Made by a program: the position numbers and the translations under genes
Notes under the pieces: model-generated
Databases searched by the model: none
Seen by the model: the letters and a program-made list of their open reading frames with translations, nothing else
What the model was told of the DNA's origin: nothing
Shown here: positions 48,049 through 56,240 of the stretch, piece by piece
How positions within the stretch are numbered: position 1 is the first letter of the stretch
How the letters are laid out: each line of letters starts with the position of its first letter
From: Pseudomonas batumici
Lineage (GTDB): Bacteria; Pseudomonadota; Gammaproteobacteria; Pseudomonadales; Pseudomonadaceae
Reading direction: 5' to 3'
Length of the DNA stretch: 64,000 bases
Assembly: GCF_000820515.1 (NCBI RefSeq)
Contig: NZ_JXDG01000006.1
Span: 1 to 64,000 of the forward strand

Positions 48049-48764
48049 AGGGTCAACCTATCCTCGAACTGAAGAACCTGGAAGTGTTCTACGGACCGAT
48101 CCAGGCCCTGAAAAAGGTCTCGTTGCACATCAACGAAGGCGAAACCGTCAGCCTGATCGGCTCCAACGGCGCGGGCAAGTCGACGCTGCTGATGTCGATC
48201 TTCGGCCAGCCGCGGGCCGCCGCCGGGGAGATCATCTACCAGGGGGTCGACATTACCCACAAGTCGTCCCACTACATCGCCTCCAACGGCATCGCCCAGT
48301 CGCCGGAAGGCCGTCGGGTGTTCCCGGACATGACCGTAGAAGAGAACCTGCAGATGGGCACCATCCCCATTGGCGACCGGTTCGTCGACGAGGACATGCA
48401 GCGCATGTTCGAGTTGTTTCCGCGGCTCAAGGAGCGCCGCAACCAGCGGGCAATGACCATGTCCGGCGGCGAGCAGCAGATGCTGGCCATTGCCCGGGCG
48501 CTGATGAGCCGGCCCAAGTTGCTGTTGCTGGATGAGCCGAGCCTGGGGCTGGCGCCGATCGTGGTGAAGCAGATCTTCGCCACCCTGCGCGAGCTGGCGG
48601 CCTCGGGCATGACCATCTTCCTGGTGGAGCAGAATGCCAACCATGCGTTGCGCCTGTCGGACCGGGCCTACGTGATGGTCAACGGCGAGATTCGCCTGAG
48701 CGGTAGTGGCAAGGAGCTGCTGGTCAACGAGGAGGTGCGTAACGCCTACCTGGGCGGGCATTGA
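48045..48764 (+). CDS. Branched-chain amino acid ABC transporter, ATPase LivF-type
   Basis: Second ATPase, 239 residues. Walker A GSNGAGKST starts at residue 39, the signature is MSGGEQQMLAIARAL, Walker B is LLLLDEPSLGLAP, and the switch is FLVEQNANHAL. AGAGGAG at 48033-48039 sets the ATG at 48045, which overlaps the LivG-type stop (ATGA). Last gene of the operon; a REP and a rho-independent terminator follow. Confidence 0.95.
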   Translation: MKGQPILELKNLEVFYGPIQALKKVSLHINEGETVSLIGSNGAGKSTLLMSIFGQPRAAAGEIIYQGVDITHKSSHYIASNGIAQSPEGRRVFPDMTVEENLQMGTIPIGDRFVDEDMQRMFELFPRLKERRNQRAMTMSGGEQQMLAIARALMSRPKLLLLDEPSLGLAPIVVKQIFATLRELAASGMTIFLVEQNANHALRLSDRAYVMVNGEIRLSGSGKELLVNEEVRNAYLGGH

Positions 48765-48787
48765 GTGCCGTGACCTGACGCGGTCAC

Positions 48788-48816
48788 TGTGGGAGCCGGC
48801 TTGCCGGCGATGAGGC
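48788..48816 (+). repeat. Single REP, type GGAGCCGGCTTGCCGGCGATGAGG
   Basis: One REP palindrome 24 bases after the LivF-type stop. A short inverted remnant (AGGCCTCATCACAGG, 48840-48854) without the hairpin follows, so this is an eroded doublet. Confidence 0.8.
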
Positions 48817-48871
48817 CCTGGAGGCTTGCATCGCCTTTCAAGGCCTCATCACAGGTATTGCAGCCCCCTGA

Positions 48872-48906
48872 AACGCCCCGTGATCCTCGGATCCGGGGCG
48901 TTTTTT
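48872..48906 (+). terminator. Terminator of the transporter operon
   Basis: AACGCCCC...GGGGCGTT with an inner GATCC/GGATC pairing and a run of six T residues at 48901-48906. Confidence 0.85.
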
Positions 48907-49530
48907 GATTGTCCACAGTGTCAACCCGAAATTGTGGAAAACCATCCACACAACCTGCCAAAGTGCGACATGAAACCGCTGCAAACGGTTGTTTTGTCAT
49001 CGTTTTGACTTGTCCCCGTTTGCTGTGGAGGCGGCTGTGGGTAACGTGGGAGTAGCTGGCTGGAAGCCTTTTAAACCGTGGCTTGCAGAGCGTTGGTTAT
49101 TTTTTGATCAGTACTGTTTTGCAACGCGCCGAGCGGTTTTGTCAACAGGTATATTGTCACGCCTTGCGCCCGGCCATCCCTCTGTACAGCCTGTGGATAA
49201 CTCTGTGGGCAAACTCTGGAAACAACTCCCTGGGCGGCGTAATTACTGGCCTGGAGCCACTGAGCTGGAATCATCCACAGTGGCCTTTTCATCCCGGGCT
49301 GCACACCGCCTGTTCCGAGGTCAAGGGAAAAACTTTTGAAATCGCGCTGAAAGCCTTGTCTACAGCGGATTGGAGGGTTTTCGAGTTGCCCCCGGATACT
49401 GTGGACGGGGCTGTGGATAAGGTGCGTACATCAGGCTCCAGGCCACGTCTTGCCTGGCTTTGCTGCTGGTGATCATTTTTTGTACAGGCGGCTGCCTGCA
49501 AGATTCCATTTCTTCGCTGGCCGGTGTTGA

Positions 49531-50358
<828 letters not shown>

Positions 50359-50406
50359 GATCAGTTCTTGTAGTGAGAATAAGGCTTTGAAGCCGCCACA
50401 AAACCT

Positions 50407-50503
50407 GTAGGAGCGGCCGGTCGACGCTCGATTGCCGGCGATGAGGCCCTTGAGCCTTGCGCTGTCTGAACTGACGCCATCGCCGGCAAGCCGGCTCCTA
50501 CAA
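50407..50503. repeat. REPIN with an unusual left REP
   Basis: The left REP reads GTAGGAGCGGCCGGTCGACGCTCGATTGCCGGCGATGAGG, i.e. the normal CCGGCTTGCCGG core is replaced by a longer CCGGTCGACGCTCGATTGCCGG. The right REP is normal (CATCGCCGGCAAGCCGGCTCCTAC). The altered REP recurs inverted at 54356-54399. Confidence 0.85.
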
Positions 50504-50513
50504 TGTGCAAGCC

Positions 50514-51647
50514 TCAGGCGAAATAGGCGGCCAGGCCACTCAGGCAGGTTGCCAGGTGATAAGGCGTGGTCGACGGCATGTCCTCGCGGCTGACCGCCCC
50601 CGTCGCGTCCAGGCATTCGTACCAGCCGCCCTTGTGCATGAAGTGCTGTTGCAAGGCCTGTAGCTGGCGCTGCAAGCGCGCCGAGTTATCCACACGCAAG
50701 GTCAGCGCCCGCAGGTATTCGGCCTGGGCCCAGATACGCCGGGTGCCATCGCGCAGGGTGCCGTCGCTGTCGAGCATGGCGCTGACTGCGCCGCTTTGCG
50801 GGTCGACCCCCGACTGCTCGGCGAAGTCGAACGCGCGATCCAGCGATCCGTGCAGCGCGGTACCGCGTAGCAAGGGCGATGATTCCAGCAGGAACAGCCA
50901 TTCGAACTGATGGCCCGGTTCGAACCAGTTATCCACAGCCCCCAGCGGTTTCTCCAGCATCACGCCGTGGCGGCGGTCGATAAAGCGTTGCTGCATGCCG
51001 GCGGCCAGGGCGAGCAGTGCGCCCTGGGTGACGGCATCTTCACGTACCGACAAGGTCGCCAGGAAGGCTTCGGCCAGGTGCATCAGCGGGTTCTGCAACG
51101 GCCCGCTGCCCAGCGGCGACCAGTCGCGATCCAGGCTGGCCTCGTACAGGCCGTCGCCGTTGGCGAAGCGCACCGCGATCACTTCCAGGGCGGCGTTGAG
51201 CACCGACTCCACCAGTGGCTCGCGCACCTTGGCCCAGTAATGGGCACAGGCGAAGAGAATGAACGCGTGGGTGTAGAGATCCTTGCGCGTGTCCAGCGGC
51301 GCGCCTTGCGGGTCGATGCTGTAGAACCAGCCGCCGTGCTCGGCATCGTGGAAATGCCGTTGCAGCGAGCGGAACAGCGCGCTGGCACGTTCGCCCGCGG
51401 CCGGGAAGGCGGCATCGCCCATCAGGCTGGAGAACAGATACAACTGCCGGGCGCAGGCCATGGCGCGATAGCGTTGTGGGGGCAGCGGCCGATGCTTGGC
51501 GTCCAGCGCCTCAACGGGCAGCGCCATGTCGGCGTTCCAGCCGGGGCCTTGCCACAGCGGTACGATGACTTGGCGGAAGTGGTCTTGCACGGTATTGAAC
51601 AATGCGTTCAATTCAGGCGTGGAGGCGGAGCTGGAAACATCGGGCAT
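50514..51647 (-). CDS. N-acylglucosamine 2-epimerase (AGE) family protein, aldose-ketose isomerase type
   Basis: A 377-residue (alpha/alpha)6-barrel protein. Conserved AGE segments are RYRAMACARQLYLFSSLM, GGWFYSID, DTRKDLYTHAFILFACAHY, NPLMHLAEAF, EPGHQFEWLFLL and MPSTTPYHL; these contain the active-site Arg, His and Glu residues. The family includes GlcNAc 2-epimerases, cellobiose epimerases and mannose isomerases; short proteobacterial members such as this one are mostly mannose or mannose-like isomerases. It is transcribed convergently with the SDR gene; a REP palindrome lies just past its 3' end. Two exact DnaA-box sequences (50686-50694, 50929-50937) lie inside the gene. Confidence 0.85.
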   Translation of the reverse strand: MPDVSSSASTPELNALFNTVQDHFRQVIVPLWQGPGWNADMALPVEALDAKHRPLPPQRYRAMACARQLYLFSSLMGDAAFPAAGERASALFRSLQRHFHDAEHGGWFYSIDPQGAPLDTRKDLYTHAFILFACAHYWAKVREPLVESVLNAALEVIAVRFANGDGLYEASLDRDWSPLGSGPLQNPLMHLAEAFLATLSVREDAVTQGALLALAAGMQQRFIDRRHGVMLEKPLGAVDNWFEPGHQFEWLFLLESSPLLRGTALHGSLDRAFDFAEQSGVDPQSGAVSAMLDSDGTLRDGTRRIWAQAEYLRALTLRVDNSARLQRQLQALQQHFMHKGGWYECLDATGAVSREDMPSTTPYHLATCLSGLAAYFA

Positions 51648-51716
51648 CGGCTGGCGTCGTCAGGGCAAGGGCGGTTGCGCGACATGTTAGCAGGCGGTAA
51701 CGGACGATGCTGTTCC

Positions 51717-51740
51717 TTGTGGCGAGCCCGCTCGCCACAA
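51717..51740. repeat. Short REP-derived hairpin
   Basis: TTGTGGCGAG-CCCG-CTCGCCACAA is a perfect 10-bp inverted repeat derived from the GTGGCGAGCGGGC REP class. It lies between the AGE gene start and the end of the HupE/UreJ gene and may end the urease accessory transcript. Confidence 0.7.
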
Positions 51741-51767
51741 AGTCCGGTTACCACTGGGGAAAATGCT

Positions 51768-52340
51768 CTAGCCCGCCAGCAACCATACGCCGGTCGCCGC
51801 CGACGCTACACCGGCCAGTCGCACCAAGGGCGCGGCAGCCTGCGGCAACACCCGCACCACTCCATAACCCAGCGCATGCAGGGTTGCGGTCGCGCCCACG
51901 AAACCGGCCGCGTAGGTCCACGGGCTCGACATGTCCGGTAGCTCAAGACCGTGGGCCACACCGTGGAACAGGGCAAACAGCGCCGTCGCCGCTATCGCCA
52001 CGGCCAAAGGTGGCCGTACCGTCAACGCCACGGCCAGGCCCAGGGCCAGGACCGAAGCGGCGATCCCGCTTTCCAGCGCCGGTAACGCCAACCCCTCGAA
52101 ACCCAGCACCCCACCGATCAGCATGGTGGCTACAAAGGTGCAGGGCAGCGCCCAGCGCGCGGTGCCTTGTTGCTGGGCCGCCCACAGGCCGACCGCAACC
52201 ATTGCCAGCAAATGATCGATGCCGCTGACCGGATGGCTGACGCCAGCCATCCAGCCGCTGTCGCCATGGCCGGGGTGGGCGAAGGCGACGGCGGGGGCGA
52301 GCAGCAGGGCGAGGGTGCCGAGGATTTTCTTCAAGGTCAT
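51768..52340 (-). CDS. HupE/UreJ family membrane protein
   Basis: A 190-residue protein with a signal peptide (residues 1-~22, LKKILGTLALLLAPAVAFA). The histidine-rich HPGHGDSGWMAGVSHPVSGIDHLLAM segment follows, then five hydrophobic segments with another HGVAHGLELP motif. The family comprises nickel or cobalt permeases and urease/hydrogenase accessory proteins. As the last gene of ureE-ureF-ureG-this gene, nickel uptake for urease is the likely role. AGGA lies 9 bases before the ATG at 52340; the gene begins 41 bases after the ureG stop. Confidence 0.88.
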   Translation of the reverse strand: MTLKKILGTLALLLAPAVAFAHPGHGDSGWMAGVSHPVSGIDHLLAMVAVGLWAAQQQGTARWALPCTFVATMLIGGVLGFEGLALPALESGIAASVLALGLAVALTVRPPLAVAIAATALFALFHGVAHGLELPDMSSPWTYAAGFVGATATLHALGYGVVRVLPQAAAPLVRLAGVASAATGVWLLAG

Positions 52341-52381
52341 GGAGAGGATTCCTGGTGGTTGAAAGAGATGTGTGCCCGGCA

Positions 52382-52999
<618 letters not shown>

Positions 53000-53005
53000 G
53001 CTCTC

Positions 53006-53680
53006 CTAGGAACGAAACAGGCGGCTGTACTGGCGCTCATGGGCCATGCACGCCAGGGACAGGCCGAAGGTGGCGCTGCCGATGGATTGAAGATCCTGGG
53101 CCGTGGCGGCTTGCTGGGCCTGTTGCAGCAGGGGCAGCAATTCGCTGGTCAGGCGCTGGGCGGCTTGCTGGCCCAGCGGCAGGGTTTTCATCAGCACGGC
53201 CAGTTGGTTTTCCAGCCAACTCCAGAGCCAGGCGGCCAGGGCATCCTGGGGGGCGATCCGCCAGGCGCGGGCGGCCAGGGCCCAGCCCAGGGCCAGGTGG
53301 GGTTCGGCTTGCTGTGCAAGGAAGCTGCGGGCGGCGTCATCCAGCTCCGGCAGGCCGCCGAGCAATTGCTGCAGGGAATAGCCCATCTGCCGGCTTTCCT
53401 GATACAGCTCGCGGGTTTCGCGGCTGGCGCGGTGTTCCTCGCAGCGTTGTTTCAACCCGGCCCAGTCCTCGTCCTTTGCGGCGTGGCAATGGGCGAGCAG
53501 CAGCGGCGCTTCGAAGCGAGCCAGGTTGAGCAGTAGTTGATCGGCGATCCAGCGTCGGGCGCTGTCGGCGTCCTTGACCCGGGCCTGTTCCACGGCCATT
53601 TCCAGGCCCTGGGAGTAGCTGTAGCCGCCGATGGGCAGTTGTGGGCTGGCCAGGCGCAACAGCGCCCAGGCCGGGCTCAT
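53006..53680 (-). CDS. ureF: Urease accessory protein UreF
   Basis: All-helical protein of 224 residues that activates the UreG GTPase in nickel loading. It begins MSPAWALLRLASPQLPIGGYSYSQGLE, the conserved UreF start, and has the C-terminal segments GSATFGLSLACMAHERQYSRLFRS. The ATG at 53680 overlaps the ureE stop by 4 bases; the frame stays open upstream but that part is antisense to ureE and not protein-like. ureG begins 6 bases after its stop. Confidence 0.97.
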   Translation of the reverse strand: MSPAWALLRLASPQLPIGGYSYSQGLEMAVEQARVKDADSARRWIADQLLLNLARFEAPLLLAHCHAAKDEDWAGLKQRCEEHRASRETRELYQESRQMGYSLQQLLGGLPELDDAARSFLAQQAEPHLALGWALAARAWRIAPQDALAAWLWSWLENQLAVLMKTLPLGQQAAQRLTSELLPLLQQAQQAATAQDLQSIGSATFGLSLACMAHERQYSRLFRS

Positions 53681-54177
53681 GGGCGCACACCGAACTGGTG
53701 CAGGCGCGGCGGGTAGTTGAAGTCTTCGTCGCCGTGGCGGGAGTGATGGTGGCCGCCGCCGTAGGCACCGTGTTCCGGCTGGAAGGGGGCCTCGAGGGTT
53801 TCGGCGTGGGCACCGAGCTGTTCGAGCATGGCCTTGAGCACGTAGTCGTCGAGCAGCCGCAGCCAACCGTCGCCGACTTGCAGGGCGACATGGCGGTTGC
53901 CCAGATGGTAGGCGGCGCGGGTCAGTTCGAAGGCGTTGCGGCAGGTGACGTGCAGCAGGTGTTCGGGGCGTGCGCACACCCGCACGATGCGCCCGTCCTC
54001 GGCCTCCAGACATTCACCGTCGTACAGCGGGGGCTGGCCGCGTTCGAGGAACAGTCCTACATCCTCGCCGTCGGCACTGAAACAGCGCAGGCGACTTTTG
54101 CTCCGGGCTTCGAAGTTCAGGTGCAGCTCGGCGGCCCAGGTGGATTGAGGTTCGATTCTGCGATGAATCACCAACAT
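53677..54177 (-). CDS. ureE: Urease accessory nickel chaperone UreE
   Basis: Nickel-binding chaperone of 166 residues. The N-terminal peptide-binding domain (MLVIHRRIEPQSTW...) leads to the metal domain with HLGNRHVALQVGDGWLRLLDDYVLKAMLEQLG. A short histidine-rich tail (GGGHHHSRHGDED) holds additional nickel. First gene of the ureE-ureF-ureG-hupE/ureJ unit; the structural genes ureABC and ureD are not in this window. Confidence 0.97.
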   Translation of the reverse strand: MLVIHRRIEPQSTWAAELHLNFEARSKSRLRCFSADGEDVGLFLERGQPPLYDGECLEAEDGRIVRVCARPEHLLHVTCRNAFELTRAAYHLGNRHVALQVGDGWLRLLDDYVLKAMLEQLGAHAETLEAPFQPEHGAYGGGHHHSRHGDEDFNYPPRLHQFGVRP

Positions 54178-54523
54178 CAGGAGGCTTCCGGCAATGAGCG
54201 ATGCTAGAGCTAGAGCAAGGGGCTTGCCAATCGCTCGCCACGTAGGAAAGCCCCGTCAGAAAACGCTTGGCGCCTGAAAGGGGAGCCTAGTCATGTTTCG
54301 AGATGTTTCAAGATGGTGCGCAAGTGGTATCGATGCGCTTTTGTGGTGCCTTGCGGGCCTCATCGCCGGCAATCGAGCGTCGACCGGCCGTTCCCACAGG
54401 CCCGCGTTTCAACGCCAAGGTCGCGTCGTGTCGGCGTGGGATGCGACATGCTGGATCTTGGCGCGGTGTGAAGTTTGTAGGAGCCGGCTTGCTGGCGATC
54501 CGGGTGCAAGGCACCCGGCCCGG
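54178..54523. other. Gene-free stretch with two REP remnants
   Basis: 346 bases between ureE and the TetR gene. An altered REP lies at 54356-54399 and a partial REP at 54474-54500 (TTGTAGGAGCCGGCTTGCTGGCG). The ureE promoter should be in the first ~100 bases; I could not identify clear boxes. Confidence 0.6.
54356..54399. repeat. Altered REP copy, matching the one at 50407
   Basis: The reverse complement reads CGGCCGGTCGACGCTCGATTGCCGGCGATGAGGCC without a difference from the copy near 50413-50448, including the TCGACGCTCGA insertion in the palindrome. Confidence 0.8.
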
Positions 54524-55156
54524 CTACTCGGTGCTGCCCAGCCCTTGCCAATGCTTCAGCCCGATAAAGATGAAGCGCAGTTGCTGGGTGATCTTGGCCT
54601 GGGGTGTCAGGTGTTCCGGCAGGGGCGCACAGGGCGGGTCGATGATGTCCGGCAGGGTGGCGAACACGCTCTTGACGATCAGGTCGGCGATGACCGTCAG
54701 CCCGGCCGGGTCCAGGTGGTCGAGCTTGGGCATCAGGCCCAGGTCGGTCGCCAGGTCCGCGCTGATGTTCTCCCGCAGCGCGCCGATGGCCTGGCGCACT
54801 GGCAGCGAGCCGCCGTATTGCTCGCGGGCGAGGAACAGGAACTGCGAGCGATTGGCCGCCACCACATCGAGAAAGATGCGCACCGACGCATCGATGATGC
54901 CGCCCATGACGAACTCGTTGTGGCGCACCAGGCGGATGGTTTCTCGGAAGGTCTGGCCCACTTCGCGCACCAGGGCCAGGCCGAGCTGGTCCATGTCGTC
55001 GAAATGCCGATAGAAGCCGGTGGGCACGATCCCGGCGGTCTTTGCCACTTCCCGCAGGCTCAGGCTGCCGAAGCCTCGGCCGGATTCCATCAGGTGCCGG
55101 GCAGCGTCCATGAGCGCATGTCGAGTCTGTTGTTTCTGTTCGGCGCGGGGCAGCAT
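54524..55156 (-). CDS. TetR-family regulator, DesT-like
   Basis: A 210-residue TetR repressor. The HTH region at about residues 8-55 contains EQKQQTRHALMDAARHLMESGRGFGSLSLREVAKTAGIVPTGFYRHF. A long ligand domain contains NEFVMGGIIDASVRIFLDVV and NRSQFLFLAREQYGGSLPVRQAI. This resembles P. aeruginosa DesT, which senses acyl-CoA saturation and represses the desCB desaturase genes. I choose the ATG at 55156 because it matches the DesT-like N-terminus; a GTG at 55192 is also in frame. No desaturase genes lie beside it here, so its targets may be elsewhere. Confidence 0.82.
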   Translation of the reverse strand: MLPRAEQKQQTRHALMDAARHLMESGRGFGSLSLREVAKTAGIVPTGFYRHFDDMDQLGLALVREVGQTFRETIRLVRHNEFVMGGIIDASVRIFLDVVAANRSQFLFLAREQYGGSLPVRQAIGALRENISADLATDLGLMPKLDHLDPAGLTVIADLIVKSVFATLPDIIDPPCAPLPEHLTPQAKITQQLRFIFIGLKHWQGLGSTE

Positions 55157-55274
55157 CGCAAGGGTATTTTCTGGATGAAGAGAGCGGCGCACTCTAGCAA
55201 ATCAGCTTTGCCGGCGTCGAACCGGGAGAGGGGGAAATTGCGGGGGACTGCGAATGTTCAGGACCCTGAAATAT

Positions 55275-55303
55275 CAAAGCCCGATCCAGGGGACCGGGCT
55301 TTG
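55275..55303 (-). terminator. Terminator of the repeat-protein gene
   Basis: CAAAGCCCG (55275-55283) pairs with CGGGCTTTG (55295-55303) over an 11-base loop, 18 bases past the minus-strand stop codon at 55322. It lacks a long T-run. Confidence 0.55.
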
Positions 55304-55321
55304 TTCCAGGCAGCCAAGGGC

Positions 55322-55879
55322 TTAGCTCACGGTTTTGTTGCGTTCGATTACACGGTCACCGCCGCCTTCGGCCAGGCCTTTCTCTTCCAGGCGAGCACGA
55401 CCGCCTTCGGCGACTTCGCCACTCTTGCCGATAGCGGTGTGATTGGAACCATCGGCAGCCAGGGATTGACCCAGTGGGGTGCGGTCAGAACCGTTTTCGC
55501 TGACGGTGTCGCCATTCTTCTTGTTGAAGGTGGTGTGAGCGGAGCCATCGGCAGCCAAAGCCTGACCCAGTGGGGTGCGGTCAGAACCGTTTTCGCTGAC
55601 GGTGTCGCCATTCTTCTTGTTGAAGGTGGTGTGGGCGGAGCCATCGGCAGCCAAAGCCTGACCCAGTGGGGTGCGGTCAGAGCCGTTCTCGCCGAGGGTC
55701 TCGCTCTGCTTGCCGGCGTAGGTGTGATCAGAGCCATCGGCAGCCAAGGTATTCAGGACCTGGCTGGCAGCTGCATGGCTGGCCTGAGCTTGTGGCGCGG
55801 CTTGTTCACGGGCTGGCAAGGCGTAGGCATTGGCAGTCAGGACGGCAAGGGTGAGGCTGAGAAGTAATGGGCGTTTCAT
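55322..55879 (-). CDS. Secreted protein made of ~32-residue tandem repeats
   Basis: A 185-residue protein. The signal peptide covers ~1-20 (MKRPLLLSLTLAVLTANAYA, AxA-type cleavage) and is followed by a Gln/Ala-rich spacer. The repeats are LAADGSxHTTFNKKNGDT and VSENGSDRTPLGQA, giving four units, of which the middle two are almost identical. The C-terminus is charged (EGGRARLEEKGLAEGGGDRV). GGAG lies 8 bases before the ATG at 55879; longer in-frame starts have no ribosome site. The polar Gly/Asp/Asn-rich repeats suggest an exported, possibly unstructured or calcium/matrix-associated protein. I do not know its function. Confidence 0.75.
   Translation of the reverse strand: MKRPLLLSLTLAVLTANAYALPAREQAAPQAQASHAAASQVLNTLAADGSDHTYAGKQSETLGENGSDRTPLGQALAADGSAHTTFNKKNGDTVSENGSDRTPLGQALAADGSAHTTFNKKNGDTVSENGSDRTPLGQSLAADGSNHTAIGKSGEVAEGGRARLEEKGLAEGGGDRVIERNKTVS
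55430..55745 (-). repeat. 96-bp tandem repeat inside the secreted-protein gene
   Basis: CAGTGGGGTGCGGTCAGA recurs at 55472, 55568 and 55664, i.e. a period of exactly 96 bases. The two central units are nearly identical at DNA level, so they arose recently by duplication or are kept alike by recombination. Confidence 0.9.
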
Positions 55880-56240
55880 GATCGGTTGCTCCGTAGGAGG
55901 GCGACAAAGTGGGTACGAAGCCAATGCTACGCCTGCAAAATCGATATAAAAGTTCATAAGCACAATGGTAATAATCAACGGAATTGATGGTTCTACCCAA
56001 AGCCCTCTAGACCGGGGCTTGCAGAGCGTTACCTTTGCCCTGTGATGGGTATTTTCGACCCACTGCTGCGCCACACGAGTGCGTGACGGGAACAAAAAGC
56101 TGGCGGATCGGTCAGGTCCAGCCGTCGGGTGGCGGTCCTGATTCGGGGGGAATGGCATTAAACCTTGTCGAGCGTTTGCCGGTCGTAAAGGCATAATGCG
56201 TCGAGTTTTGAACGCCAGCCGTTATCAGGAGCCCTGTGCA
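55880..56240. other. Divergent intergenic region between repeat protein and AsmA gene
   Basis: 361 bases without a gene. An AT-rich part (55920-55990) lies upstream of the repeat-protein gene and probably holds its promoter. A CATAAT hexamer at 56192-56197 is a possible -10 for the AsmA gene, without a good -35. Confidence 0.5.

Noticed and set aside
48909..49425. Chromosomal or plasmid origin of replication
   Set aside because: DnaA-box-like words are present, but there is no dnaA-dnaN-rpmH context, no rep gene, no clear AT-rich unwinding repeats and no GC-skew evidence that I can compute; kept only as a DnaA-box cluster finding.
49083..49472. Plus-strand frame of 129 codons in the DnaA-box-rich region
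   Set aside because: No ribosome site, composition rich in Trp/Cys/Pro unlike local proteins; the region looks non-coding.
53681..54013. N-terminal extension of UreF through the ureE gene
   Set aside because: The extra part is Arg/Pro-rich, overlaps ureE fully, and the conserved UreF start is at 53680.
55880..56194. N-terminal extension of the repeat protein to 56194
   Set aside because: The added ~105 residues lack a ribosome site and hide the clear signal peptide that starts at 55879.
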